From Prorocentrum cordatum (taxonomy: Eukaryota; Sar; Dinophyceae; Prorocentrales; Prorocentraceae), in contig CAUYUJ010014771.1 in the NCBI GenBank assembly GCA_963575745.1, positions 1,012,593 through 1,076,592 on the forward strand: a DNA stretch of 64,000 nucleotides. The letters are read 5' to 3'. Position numbers and translations under genes: made by a program. Of the stretch, positions 22,879 through 31,086 are shown piece by piece. Positions within the stretch are counted from its first letter, which is position 1; every line of letters starts with the position of its first letter. The notes beneath the pieces are model-generated. The model saw only the letters and a program-made list of their open reading frames with translations. It was not told where the DNA came from and made no database searches.

Positions 22879-23225
22879 TATGTTAAGATTTTGCCGGGGC
22901 CCTCTGCTAGCACTTTCTCGTCCGATGTCCTGCGCGCCTCAAGCAAGTTCACTGATCACAAAACGCTTTCATGGAAGTGCTGCACGAGAGTGGTAAGCGT
23001 TTCGCCAATTGCTGTTTACCCTCGAATCATGCTCCACCTATCCAAGATCCTTCGCCTCGGTGGATTTGAGACAACTGTGATGAACATCCGTTCGAAGATG
23101 TTAAGATTTTGCCGAGGCCCTCTGCTAGCAGTTCCTCGGCCGATGTCCTGCGTGGCCCTCTGCTAGCAGTTCCTCGGCTGATGTCCTGCGTGCCTCAAGC
23201 AAGTTCACTGGTCACAAAAAGCGCT
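22879..23225 (+). repeat. B1-A2-B2 terminal repeats of element B
   Basis: B1 22879-22968, A2 22970-23040, spacer, B2 23098-23225. B2 holds an internal 38-bp tandem duplication ('ggccctctgctagcag...' at 23116 and 23154) that B1 lacks. Confidence 0.7.
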
Positions 23226-23265
23226 CTGACAGATTTTCGGGAATCTTCCGGGATCCTGGCGGGTT

Positions 23266-24902
23266 GGGCCGAAGCCCCAGCGGGAGTCCGCCGCCCCCTG
23301 TTGGCTTGCCACAGGAGTGCCCGGCGTGCCAAATTATTTGGGTTTTGGTTCTTTTCCAAAAGAACTCCCCCTGGGGCTTCGGCCCGTCCCGCCGGCCACC
23401 CGAAAAAGGCGCAGAATTCTCCCGAAAACTCTCCCAAGACGGCTCAAGATGGTTATCAAAACCGCCTTGCTGGCCTAAGATGGCCTCCAAGATGTCTCCA
23501 AGACAGCCCAGATGATTTCAACTTCGCCCAAAATGGCGCACGATGGTTTCCCAGACGGCCCAAGAGGGTCCAAGATACCTCCAAGTTCGCCCAAGAAGCA
23601 GCCAAGACCGCCCAAGAGGCCTCCAAGAGGTTTTCCAGGAGCGCCCGAGAAGGCCACAATCATTGATGTTCCTTAGGTCTTTGAAGGATTTTGGCAGTTG
23701 CTTCTTCTCGGGTCTCCGACGGCTCAAGACGGCCCAAGACGCCCCCAAGATCGCCCCACAGCTCCCAAGAGGCCTCCAAGATGGCCTCAGGACTGCCCAA
23801 GAGGCCCCCACGACGGCCCCAAGAGGGCACAAAGACGACCCAAGAGGCCCCACGCCCAAGATGGCCTCTAAGACGGCCCTGGAGCACCCCAAGAGGGCCC
23901 CAAGTCGGCCCAGAGTGGCCCCCCAAACGGCTTCCGACGGCGTCAGACGGGCCAGGAGCCCACCAAGATGGCCGACGTGGGATCGAAACTGGTCCAAGAC
24001 GGCCCAAGAGGCCTCCAGGAAGGCCAGAAAAACGCCAACATCAGAGATGTTCCTGATGTTTTTGAAGGACTTTGACATTTGCTTCTTTGCGGCCTTCCGA
24101 CGGTCCGAGACGGCCCAAGAGCATCCACAGATCGCCCAAAGATCGCCCAAGAGACTTCCCAAGATGGCCCCAGAACGGCCGCCAAAGAGGCCCCCAAGAG
24201 GCCCCCAAGACGGCCCAGGAGGCTTTTAAGACGCCCAAGATGGCCTCCAAAACGGCCCTGGAGCATTCCAAGAGGGCCCCAAGTCGGCCCAGAGAGGCCC
24301 CCCTAAACTGCTTCCGACGGTGTCGGACGGGCCAGGAGCCCACCAAAACGGCCGAAGATGGCCCTAAGATGGCCCAAGGCCCAAAAGGCCTCCAAGAGAG
24401 CCTCCAGGAAGGCCCGAAAAGGCCAACATCAGCAATTTCCCATGAGTTTTTAAAGGAGTGTGGCATTTGTTTTTTTTTTCGGCCTTCCGACGGCCCGAGA
24501 CGGCCCTTGTGCCTCCAAAGATCGCTCAAGAGGCCCAAGGCGGCCCTAGGAGGCCCCCAAGACGGCCCAAGAGGCCTCCAAAACGCTCAAGAGGCCCTCC
24601 AAGACGTCCTCCAAGAAGGCCCGAACGCGTCAAAATGGCCTCCAGACGGCCAAGATGACCTGCAAGATGCCGACGTGTTCCCCACAGGCTTTCCAAACTG
24701 ATTCGGGGAACATATGGTCCGATAGCTTGGCAGGTCTGGCCTCAACGTTCGGCCACGCATGCGCTTCCACAGGCAGGGGGCGGCGGTGATTCGCCGTAGG
24801 CGTCTTCGATTCTTTTGGCAAAAAGAACCAAAACCAAAACCGAAAGGATCTAGCACGCCAGGCACCCCTGCGATGAATCAACAGGGGGCGCCGGATGACG
24901 GA
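23266..24902. repeat. T1 array bounded by inverted end modules
   Basis: Left module 23289-23363 and right module 24787-24902 are inverted relatives: read inward both contain the 'gccccctgttg' block and a 'ttttggttctttt' block. Between them, 23405-24680 is T1 array in plus orientation with a partial internal duplication. A 22-bp inverted pair with one mismatch (23266-23287 / 23364-23385) lies in the left module. Confidence 0.65.
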
Positions 24903-25136
24903 AAGCGCGCGTAGCATTCGATCCGTTAGTCGGAAGGAATGAAATTAGGGGGAGTTCGAGGGGGGTGGCATCCCGTCCACCAGGTATATTATGCCCTTTT
25001 CCTTGTTGACGGGGCCTTTTAACATGGAAAGGCGGGTGCTTGAGCTGACTCAGGCATCTGTTAACAGGGGAATTGCACGGATTTCCTTGTTCATGGATGC
25101 CCGAGCGGGATCAGGGCTTCGTTAACATGGAATTCC

Positions 25137-25246
25137 ATGTTAGTGCGTGCACGGGAATGATGAGAAAGGTTTTTCGGGTGTCGTGTCCAGGCTTGGCCCC
25201 CCGCGTTGCTCATCGCAACCGCTCGGGCTCAAGCGTCAAAAGGCAC
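25137..25246 (+). repeat. A1 terminal repeat of element C
   Basis: 110 bp, identical to 31931-32040. It defines the 5' end; the flank is 'gttaacatggaattcc'. Confidence 0.9.
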
Positions 25247-25260
25247 GGGTTTGTCGCTCG

Positions 25261-25734
25261 ATGGCCGTCGCGCCTTCCCAGGTAGCACTTTTCGCCTGGG
25301 TCGCCGTGATAGCCCCCTCGCTCTCCGGCTGGCTGGCCGGCTCCGCTGCTGGCCGCTCCGCGCCGGCAGGCCCAGGCCGCGCGGCGGCCGTCGACTGGTG
25401 CTGGGAGCCCCCGCCGTGGGACTGCTCCTGCTCCTGCACCTGCCCGTCGTCGGCGGCGCCCGAGCCGCCTGCCCCGCCCCCGCTGGGGGCCTCGGTGCGG
25501 TTCGCGCCCGACGGAGCCGCGGCGATCGAGGTGGTGTGGCCGTGGCTGGGAGGCCTCGCGGTCTCGCCCGACCTCGCCCTCGCCGGCTGCCTGGGGTTCG
25601 GGATTTTCGAGGTCATCTTCGTGCTGTATTGCTGTCGGCGTGCTGCACGGCCCGACTCGACGCATCGCCGTGTGATCCACAATGGAGCAAGACTGGGTGC
25701 CGGGGACGCAGCTGCTCGTGTCGTTCGTCACTGA
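25261..25734 (+). CDS. ORF0 of element C: Cys/Pro-rich membrane-type protein
   Basis: 157 residues from the first ATG in frame, 15 bases after A1. Residues about 7-30 are hydrophobic (VALFAWVAVIAPSLSGWLAG), then a Trp/Cys/Pro cluster (DWCWEPPPWDCSCSCTC, about residues 46-62). A second hydrophobic region follows at about residues 90-127 (ending GIFEVIFVLYCC) and a basic tail. It overlaps the gag start by 53 bases in another frame. The order hydrophobic - Cys/Pro cluster - membrane segment recurs upstream of gag in elements A and B. A membrane-associated role is inferred; no known domain is recognised. Confidence 0.6.
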   Translation: MAVAPSQVALFAWVAVIAPSLSGWLAGSAAGRSAPAGPGRAAAVDWCWEPPPWDCSCSCTCPSSAAPEPPAPPPLGASVRFAPDGAAAIEVVWPWLGGLAVSPDLALAGCLGFGIFEVIFVLYCCRRAARPDSTHRRVIHNGARLGAGDAAARVVRH

Positions 25735-27184
25735 CCCTGGGTTCAGGCACGAGCGCGTCATCGTGTGGCCGTGTCACGAGGGATCGTGGATCGTGTACAC
25801 GGGCGGCGGCGACCTGTACGTGGAGGAAGAGAAGGACTGGGACAAGGTGTACCTCATGACGGCGGGTCAGCCGCCGAGGTCTCTGCCAGACGACGGGGCC
25901 AAGGTCGTGCAGTTTGCGAGGTTCCCGACGGACGACGAGCTGCGCGGGCTCATCGCCGAGGCCCGCGCCGAGGTGGCATCCCTGCGGGAGTCCGAGCCTG
26001 ACCGCTGCGTGCCGTCGGACCCGACCTACTTCTTGTCGGAGGATGCCCGCCAGCACCCACTCCTTCGCCACCGCCTCCAGGGCAAGCAGGTGAGGCGCGC
26101 CGGCAAGGAAGGCAACCCACCTGTCGCCGATGCGGGCGCTGTGGCCGCCGAGTCCCGTGGCGGCACTGAGGATGCGGGCGGCGACGTGCTGGCCGCCGAC
26201 GGCGAGCGACATCGCTGGCTCGTGAGCGAGCCTGGTCTGGTCTGGGAGTTGGGTACCCCTGTGCCGCACGCATCCGTCATGATCAGACTGGGTGACCGCG
26301 GCGTCGCCGACATCAACGGCGTGACGGTGCCGGTGCAGAGCGTTCCCGAGGCGGAAGTGGGCGACTACGCGTCCATGAAGACCTCGGCCTACGAGGTGGC
26401 GATCCGCGACGCCGACGGCACGCCCACGGACTTCGGGCGGCGTGTCGGGATCGTGCCGAGCCACTCGCCCTCTCACGGCGAGGCGGCCAAGCCGACCGCC
26501 CCCGTGGATGCCACCGAGCCGGGTCACGTTCGCACCCTGTGGGTGGACACTGACGCCATGAACGTCCGATTCAAGTCGTGGCGTAACGCGGTCATGGAGA
26601 GCTACCCCACGGTGTGGACCGACAGCCCTGTGGAGGGGCCGTCTAGCTTGATGTATATTCTCAGGCATTCTGATCGGCACGGTGGCAACATCAGGATGTG
26701 GCTCGACCTCTGGTCCCGCTCGAAGAACCTGGGGCCGGGCGAGCGTGTCATGCACAAGCTCTCCGTCCTCTGCGAGGTCATCTACGTGGGAGGCACCTAC
26801 GACCAGCTCAACATGCCGTCGCTGGTCAGCTTCGAGATCATAGCGCGCCGCATCCAGAGTATCGTGGACGCTTACTCGGGCGACCCTTCCCGACCGCAGT
26901 GGGCCAACGCGAGGCTCTACTCCGGTGTGGGTTCTGCAGTGGACATGGTCGCGCCCGAGCTGAAGCACTACGTGGCCAAGAGGGCCAAGGACGAGGCCGA
27001 GGTCGAGCCCATGCGGGTCCGAGCCCGCAACCTTCCGATCGCTGCCGACGCCGTCGCGGCTGGCGGTCTTCCCGCCGCTGGACGCGGAGCACCTGTCGCC
27101 GCCGCGGCGGGCCAGCCCTCCAAAGGACCGGGCCGTGCCCCGAAGGGAGGCAAAGGCGCCGCTGCCGCGGCGGAGAACCAATGA
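25682..27184 (+). CDS. Gag-like protein of element C
   Basis: 500 residues. The N-terminal domain (about 1-80: LLVSFVTDPGFRHERVIVW, GGGDLYVEEEKDW) is followed by a charged helix (about 83-103) and a middle region. The C-terminal capsid-like helical domain spans about 280-440, with WLDLWSRSKNLGP, YDQLNMPSLVSFEIIARR near 373 and VAPELKHYVAKRAKDEA near 420. The end is Ala/Gly/Pro/Lys-rich and probably binds nucleic acid. Elements A and B share the C-terminal block. No CCHC zinc knuckle is visible. Its stop overlaps the next start as ATGA (27181-27184), suggesting coupled translation. 'Gag' is inferred from position and composition. Confidence 0.7.
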   Translation: MEQDWVPGTQLLVSFVTDPGFRHERVIVWPCHEGSWIVYTGGGDLYVEEEKDWDKVYLMTAGQPPRSLPDDGAKVVQFARFPTDDELRGLIAEARAEVASLRESEPDRCVPSDPTYFLSEDARQHPLLRHRLQGKQVRRAGKEGNPPVADAGAVAAESRGGTEDAGGDVLAADGERHRWLVSEPGLVWELGTPVPHASVMIRLGDRGVADINGVTVPVQSVPEAEVGDYASMKTSAYEVAIRDADGTPTDFGRRVGIVPSHSPSHGEAAKPTAPVDATEPGHVRTLWVDTDAMNVRFKSWRNAVMESYPTVWTDSPVEGPSSLMYILRHSDRHGGNIRMWLDLWSRSKNLGPGERVMHKLSVLCEVIYVGGTYDQLNMPSLVSFEIIARRIQSIVDAYSGDPSRPQWANARLYSGVGSAVDMVAPELKHYVAKRAKDEAEVEPMRVRARNLPIAADAVAAGGLPAAGRGAPVAAAAGQPSKGPGRAPKGGKGAAAAAENQ

Positions 27185-30100
27185 GTGATATGACCCTCGG
27201 CGGCGGGACTGGCCCAACCTCCGCCGTTCGCCTTCCTGGGCTTGCACGTGGATCCGCTGAGATCTTCCCGTTGCCCGACGACCCCAGCCTCGTCGCGGAC
27301 TTCTGGATCCACCTTCAGGGGCGTGCCCAACGCCGGTTCGTGAGGGACTGGCGGCAGTGCGTGCGTTCGCTTAATTGGTTGTGGGGCGCTGGACATCGTG
27401 AGGCCGCCCGTCGTGCTCAAGGTGACGTCCATCCATACCGTTTTCGACTTCAACAGGAGGTGCTGGTGCGAATCGCCCAGGGGGTCCAGATCTACATGGA
27501 TCCACCCTCCGACCTCTCTCCGAAGGAGGCCTTTCAGGGGCTACTTCGAGGCCGCGGGGTCTACGACGCCGAGACGGCCTACACTACCCTGGCACCCTAC
27601 CAACGGGGCGCGGTTCCTCTTCCCTGTGACGTCTCGACGGCCCCGGCTGTGGGAACCCTGGTCACGGGGCGCGCCCTCGAGTATCTGGTAGAGGCAGAGG
27701 AGCAGATGATCAGGACTGATGCTGAGGTCCAGCTTGACCGTGAGACGAATGGCGAAATCAAGACCTACACCGACCCCCTGCTCGCCAATAGCCGCCGCCA
27801 ATACTCCACCTTCGTGAAGGACCTGAAGCGGAAAGGCTTGGTGGGCTTCGCCCGCGATCCCAAGGAGTTCGTAGGTGTTTTCTTCGTGTGGAAGAAGGAG
27901 CGTGCCTCCATGAGGATGGTGCTCGACTGCCGTCGCTCTAATCAACGCTTCGTGACCCCTCCTGGGGTGGAGCTGCTGTCTACTGAGGGGCTGGGCCGTA
28001 TCGAGTGCGACACGGAGCAGACCGGCACGTTACCCATCTTCCTGGGCAAAGCTGACGTGAAGGACTGCTTTCACCGCATGATGTTCGGCAACCACCTCTC
28101 CAAGTACTTCTGCTACCCAGGCGGCCTGGCCAAGGAGTTCGGCATCGTCGGGCAGGTGGTGGAGGGGGTGCCTGTGCGCGCCGACGACTACCTCTGGCCT
28201 TGCGCCCTCGCGCTGCCCATGGGCTGGACGTGGTCGCTCTACTTCGCCCAGGTGGCCAACCTCGGCCTGGTGGAACGGGTCCCCGCGGTCACGTCGAGCT
28301 GTGTGGCTACCGATCGGGGGCCCCCTATCGTGCTGTCCCCGACCTCCTCCTGGCACTACGTCTACGTCGACAATGTGGGGCTCTTGTCGCTCGACGCCTC
28401 CTACGTCAAGGGGGCTCTGGCGGACACCATCGCGGCCTTCGACGCCGCGGGCCTCATCATGCATGACATCTCGGTGGACTCCGACACCGCCGAGGCGCTG
28501 GGAGTGACGCTCGATGGCCAGAAACACCAGACCCTCGTCAACCACCGGCGCTACTGGAAGGTCAGACTGGCCCTCCGGTGGGCCCTCTCCCTGCGTCGCC
28601 TGGCAGGGCGAGAGCTCGAAGTTTTGCTTGGCCACTGTACATTCGTCGGCTTGATGTGCCGGGAAACCCTGTCCGTGTGGCACACCGTCTACACCTTCAT
28701 CCGCGAGCGGTACTGGGCCAAGAGCGACGTGTGGGACTCCGCACGGCAGGAGCTCGAGTGTTTCCTCGGGCTGATGCCGCTCCTTCGCTCCGAGTGGGAT
28801 CGGCCGTGGCTCGCGCAGGTACTGTCCGTGGACGCCAGCCCGTACGGCTGGGGGATTGCCAGCTCCGAGTTCGGAGTGTCGACGGTGAAAAAGCAAGGCA
28901 GGATCCTCGAACGATCTCGTTTCCGTCGTCTCGGAGGGTTGCCGGCTCGGGCCAGTGCCCTCGCTGCCGCGGGGTTTGTCTACTCACCCACCACCGCTCG
29001 ATGGCAGGTCGACGACGAGAAGGAGCGTGACCCCTCGGACGTTCGGGAGGCGGGTGCCTGGGAGATGCGTAAGGACTTCCCTGAGATTCCTGGGGCCCTC
29101 CTCCACGGGGATCGGTGGCGCTTGATTCTGCATGGCAAGTGGGCCTACTCCGAGGATATCCTGATTCTTGAGGCCCGCGTCCTGGTCAAAGCTGTCGCAA
29201 GAGTTTGTAATTGTGTTCCAGGTGGATTCTGCAGAGTATTGTTATTGGGAGATAAAATGTCAGTGATATTAGCTTGTGAAAGATTTCGGGCCCGCAGCTT
29301 CGGGCTCTTGGTGCAGATCAGACGAATCGCGGCCTACGCTCTGGCCCGAGGGGTTCGATTTGGGTTCAGGTGGCATCCCTCAGAGCTCAATAGTAGCGAC
29401 GCTGGGTCCCGTATCTACGACCCCAACTACGACTCCACGAAGGATCTCACTCGCTTGGTGGCTGATGGACACGGACCCGGTGACGTCCTGCCTCAGCCTG
29501 CGGATCTACCTCGATCCGACGACGTCGCGGCTCAAGATCCAGGATCGCTCGACACCCCTGATCCTTTCGCCTGCACCGTATTCCACGACTGCCGTGAAGC
29601 GGACCCGCACCCTGGAGGCGCCGAGTCACAACATCGCGGGCCAGAAGAGCCGGCGCACGACGACCAGTACGCATCCGACGGCGACTTCTTGTCCGCCTTC
29701 AGCGACCCCGGGGCCATCGAGGACACGTACCCTCCCGCGACCGGAGATTCGCTCGAAGCTGGAAGCTGGGGAGGTGCCCCTGGCCAAAGGGTCTCTGGAG
29801 ACGCTAGCGGCCAAGGGGCCCGCGTGGGCTACAGCAGCAGTCACGGCCGCTGCCACCGCCGCGGCCGCCGACGTGGACAGCGATGGCACTACTACGGCCG
29901 ACGAGATGGAGAGGGGAGCCGACGGCAGGTCATCTCAGCAGCGGGTCCGCACCCTGCGTGCCGATCGGCGCGCGCGCAGGTACCTGCAACTAGCCGAGAC
30001 CCTGCCGCCGCAGTCGTCGGTGCTGGAGGAGATGGCTGTCTCGGTGCGCACGCAGCGCCAGTACGTCATGGAGCTGCAGGGGTTCGTGGACTTTGCCTAC

Positions 30101-31086
30101 CTGCGGCAGCTGCGCACCACCACGTCCGCGCTCACCGACGCCGCCCTGGTAGAGTACATGAACCACATGTTCTTCCGGGGCGAGCAGGCGTTCAGGGGCG
30201 AGAAGCTCCTCGCCGCGGTGATGGCCCGCTCACCCGAGTTCTCGAGAGTTGGTATCAGCAAGATGCCAAGAGCCTGGCGTTGCCTGAAGGGATGGAGGCG
30301 CCTGACTCCAGGGCGCTCCCGCAAGCCCGCTCCCCTGCCGGTCTGGTGTGCCATCGCGGTGGAGTTCGCAAGGCGGGGCATGCTGGCCATGGGGCTCGCC
30401 GTGATGATCGGAGTCAGCTGTTACCTCAGGCCCTCGGAGCTCCTCAACCTTACCTCGGACAACCTGGTGGCTCCAGCCTCGCCTGTGTCGCAGTACTGGA
30501 GCCTCCTTTTGCATCCTTCGGAGGGGGAGAAAAGGAGCAAGACGGGGGATGCGGACGACTCGCTGATCATCGACTCAGCCTACATGCTGCCGTGGGTGCA
30601 CGACTTCCTCCAGGCCTTGAAGGACAAGGGCGGCCGGCTGTGGTCCTTCGACTATCTCACCTTCTTGGCGGAGTTCAAGACTGTGGCCAAGATGCTGGGC
30701 ATGCCGCACCTTGTACCCTACCAGATGAGACACTCAGGGCCGTCGATAGATCGCCTCAAGCCGGACCGCAGCCAGGAGGAGTGTCAGAAGCGCGGAAGGT
30801 GGAAGAGCTGGAAGAGCCTCGTTCGCTACGAGAAGAGCGCCCGCCTCGGAAGCTTCTGGAACGAGCTTCCTGCCGACACAGGCGCACATGCGCCTGTGCG
30901 AGGACCAGCTCGTCGAGTTCCTCTGGTCGCCCGAGCGTGCCCCAAAGCCACCGCCCGCCCGCGGCTAGCCAGGGATGGCACCTACATGGCCGACCTGTTC
31001 TCCGGCTCGGGCAAGGTTGCTCGAGCGGTGATGCAACTGGGGTTCTCCGCCAAGGCCTGGGACATCATCCGCGGTCCCAACCATGA
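27181..31086 (+). CDS. Reverse transcriptase-RNase H of element C
   Basis: The start is the ATG overlapping the gag stop. RT: fingers with MRMVLDCRRSNQRF (about residues 242-255), motif A ADVKDCFHRM (Asp 292), motif B LPMGWTWS (345-352), motif C YVDN (Asp 397) with Asn where most RTs have a second Asp. RNase H: Asp 551 (LSVDASPYGWG), Glu 664, Asp 691 (LLLGDKMSV), Asp 740 (NSSDAGSR), so the catalytic set is present. After about 29745 this frame stays open to 31086, but the recombinase is read in the other frame, so the real product probably ends or shifts frame before then. The role is copying the element RNA into DNA. Confidence 0.85.
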   Translation: MSDMTLGGGTGPTSAVRLPGLARGSAEIFPLPDDPSLVADFWIHLQGRAQRRFVRDWRQCVRSLNWLWGAGHREAARRAQGDVHPYRFRLQQEVLVRIAQGVQIYMDPPSDLSPKEAFQGLLRGRGVYDAETAYTTLAPYQRGAVPLPCDVSTAPAVGTLVTGRALEYLVEAEEQMIRTDAEVQLDRETNGEIKTYTDPLLANSRRQYSTFVKDLKRKGLVGFARDPKEFVGVFFVWKKERASMRMVLDCRRSNQRFVTPPGVELLSTEGLGRIECDTEQTGTLPIFLGKADVKDCFHRMMFGNHLSKYFCYPGGLAKEFGIVGQVVEGVPVRADDYLWPCALALPMGWTWSLYFAQVANLGLVERVPAVTSSCVATDRGPPIVLSPTSSWHYVYVDNVGLLSLDASYVKGALADTIAAFDAAGLIMHDISVDSDTAEALGVTLDGQKHQTLVNHRRYWKVRLALRWALSLRRLAGRELEVLLGHCTFVGLMCRETLSVWHTVYTFIRERYWAKSDVWDSARQELECFLGLMPLLRSEWDRPWLAQVLSVDASPYGWGIASSEFGVSTVKKQGRILERSRFRRLGGLPARASALAAAGFVYSPTTARWQVDDEKERDPSDVREAGAWEMRKDFPEIPGALLHGDRWRLILHGKWAYSEDILILEARVLVKAVARVCNCVPGGFCRVLLLGDKMSVILACERFRARSFGLLVQIRRIAAYALARGVRFGFRWHPSELNSSDAGSRIYDPNYDSTKDLTRLVADGHGPGDVLPQPADLPRSDDVAAQDPGSLDTPDPFACTVFHDCREADPHPGGAESQHRGPEEPAHDDQYASDGDFLSAFSDPGAIEDTYPPATGDSLEAGSWGGAPGQRVSGDASGQGARVGYSSSHGRCHRRGRRRGQRWHYYGRRDGEGSRRQVISAAGPHPACRSARAQVPATSRDPAAAVVGAGGDGCLGAHAAPVRHGAAGVRGLCLPAAAAHHHVRAHRRRPGRVHEPHVLPGRAGVQGREAPRRGDGPLTRVLESWYQQDAKSLALPEGMEAPDSRALPQARSPAGLVCHRGGVRKAGHAGHGARRDDRSQLLPQALGAPQPYLGQPGGSSLACVAVLEPPFASFGGGEKEQDGGCGRLADHRLSLHAAVGARLPPGLEGQGRPAVVLRLSHLLGGVQDCGQDAGHAAPCTLPDETLRAVDRSPQAGPQPGGVSEARKVEELEEPRSLREERPPRKLLERASCRHRRTCACARTSSSSSSGRPSVPQSHRPPAASQGWHLHGRPVLRLGQGCSSGDATGVLRQGLGHHPRSQP

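Larger units (their letters stand above)
16982..23225 (+). mobile_element. YR retrotransposon element B (decayed) with split direct repeats
   Basis: The element has the order A1 (16982-17052), ORF0, gag-like ORF, RT/RNase H, recombinase, methyltransferase, B1 (22879-22968), A2 (22970-23040), spacer, B2 (23098-23225). A1 and A2 share 'tgctgcacgagagtg' and 'gctgtttaccctc'; B1 and B2 share 'atgttaagattttgcc' and 'gcctcaagcaagttcactg'. This is the split-direct-repeat layout of Ngaro/PAT-type elements, the same as in element C but diverged. All main ORFs are frameshifted. Confidence 0.8.

Noticed and set aside
23543-24229. Long Pro/Arg/Gly-rich 'collagen-like' ORFs over T1 arrays
   Set aside because: They follow the satellite period and appear on both strands; no start context or domain.
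29590-29625. 'READPHPGG' in the RT frame of element C, resembling a 2A peptide
   Set aside because: The final Pro of NPGP is Gly and Asn is His; it also lies where the reading frame is changing.
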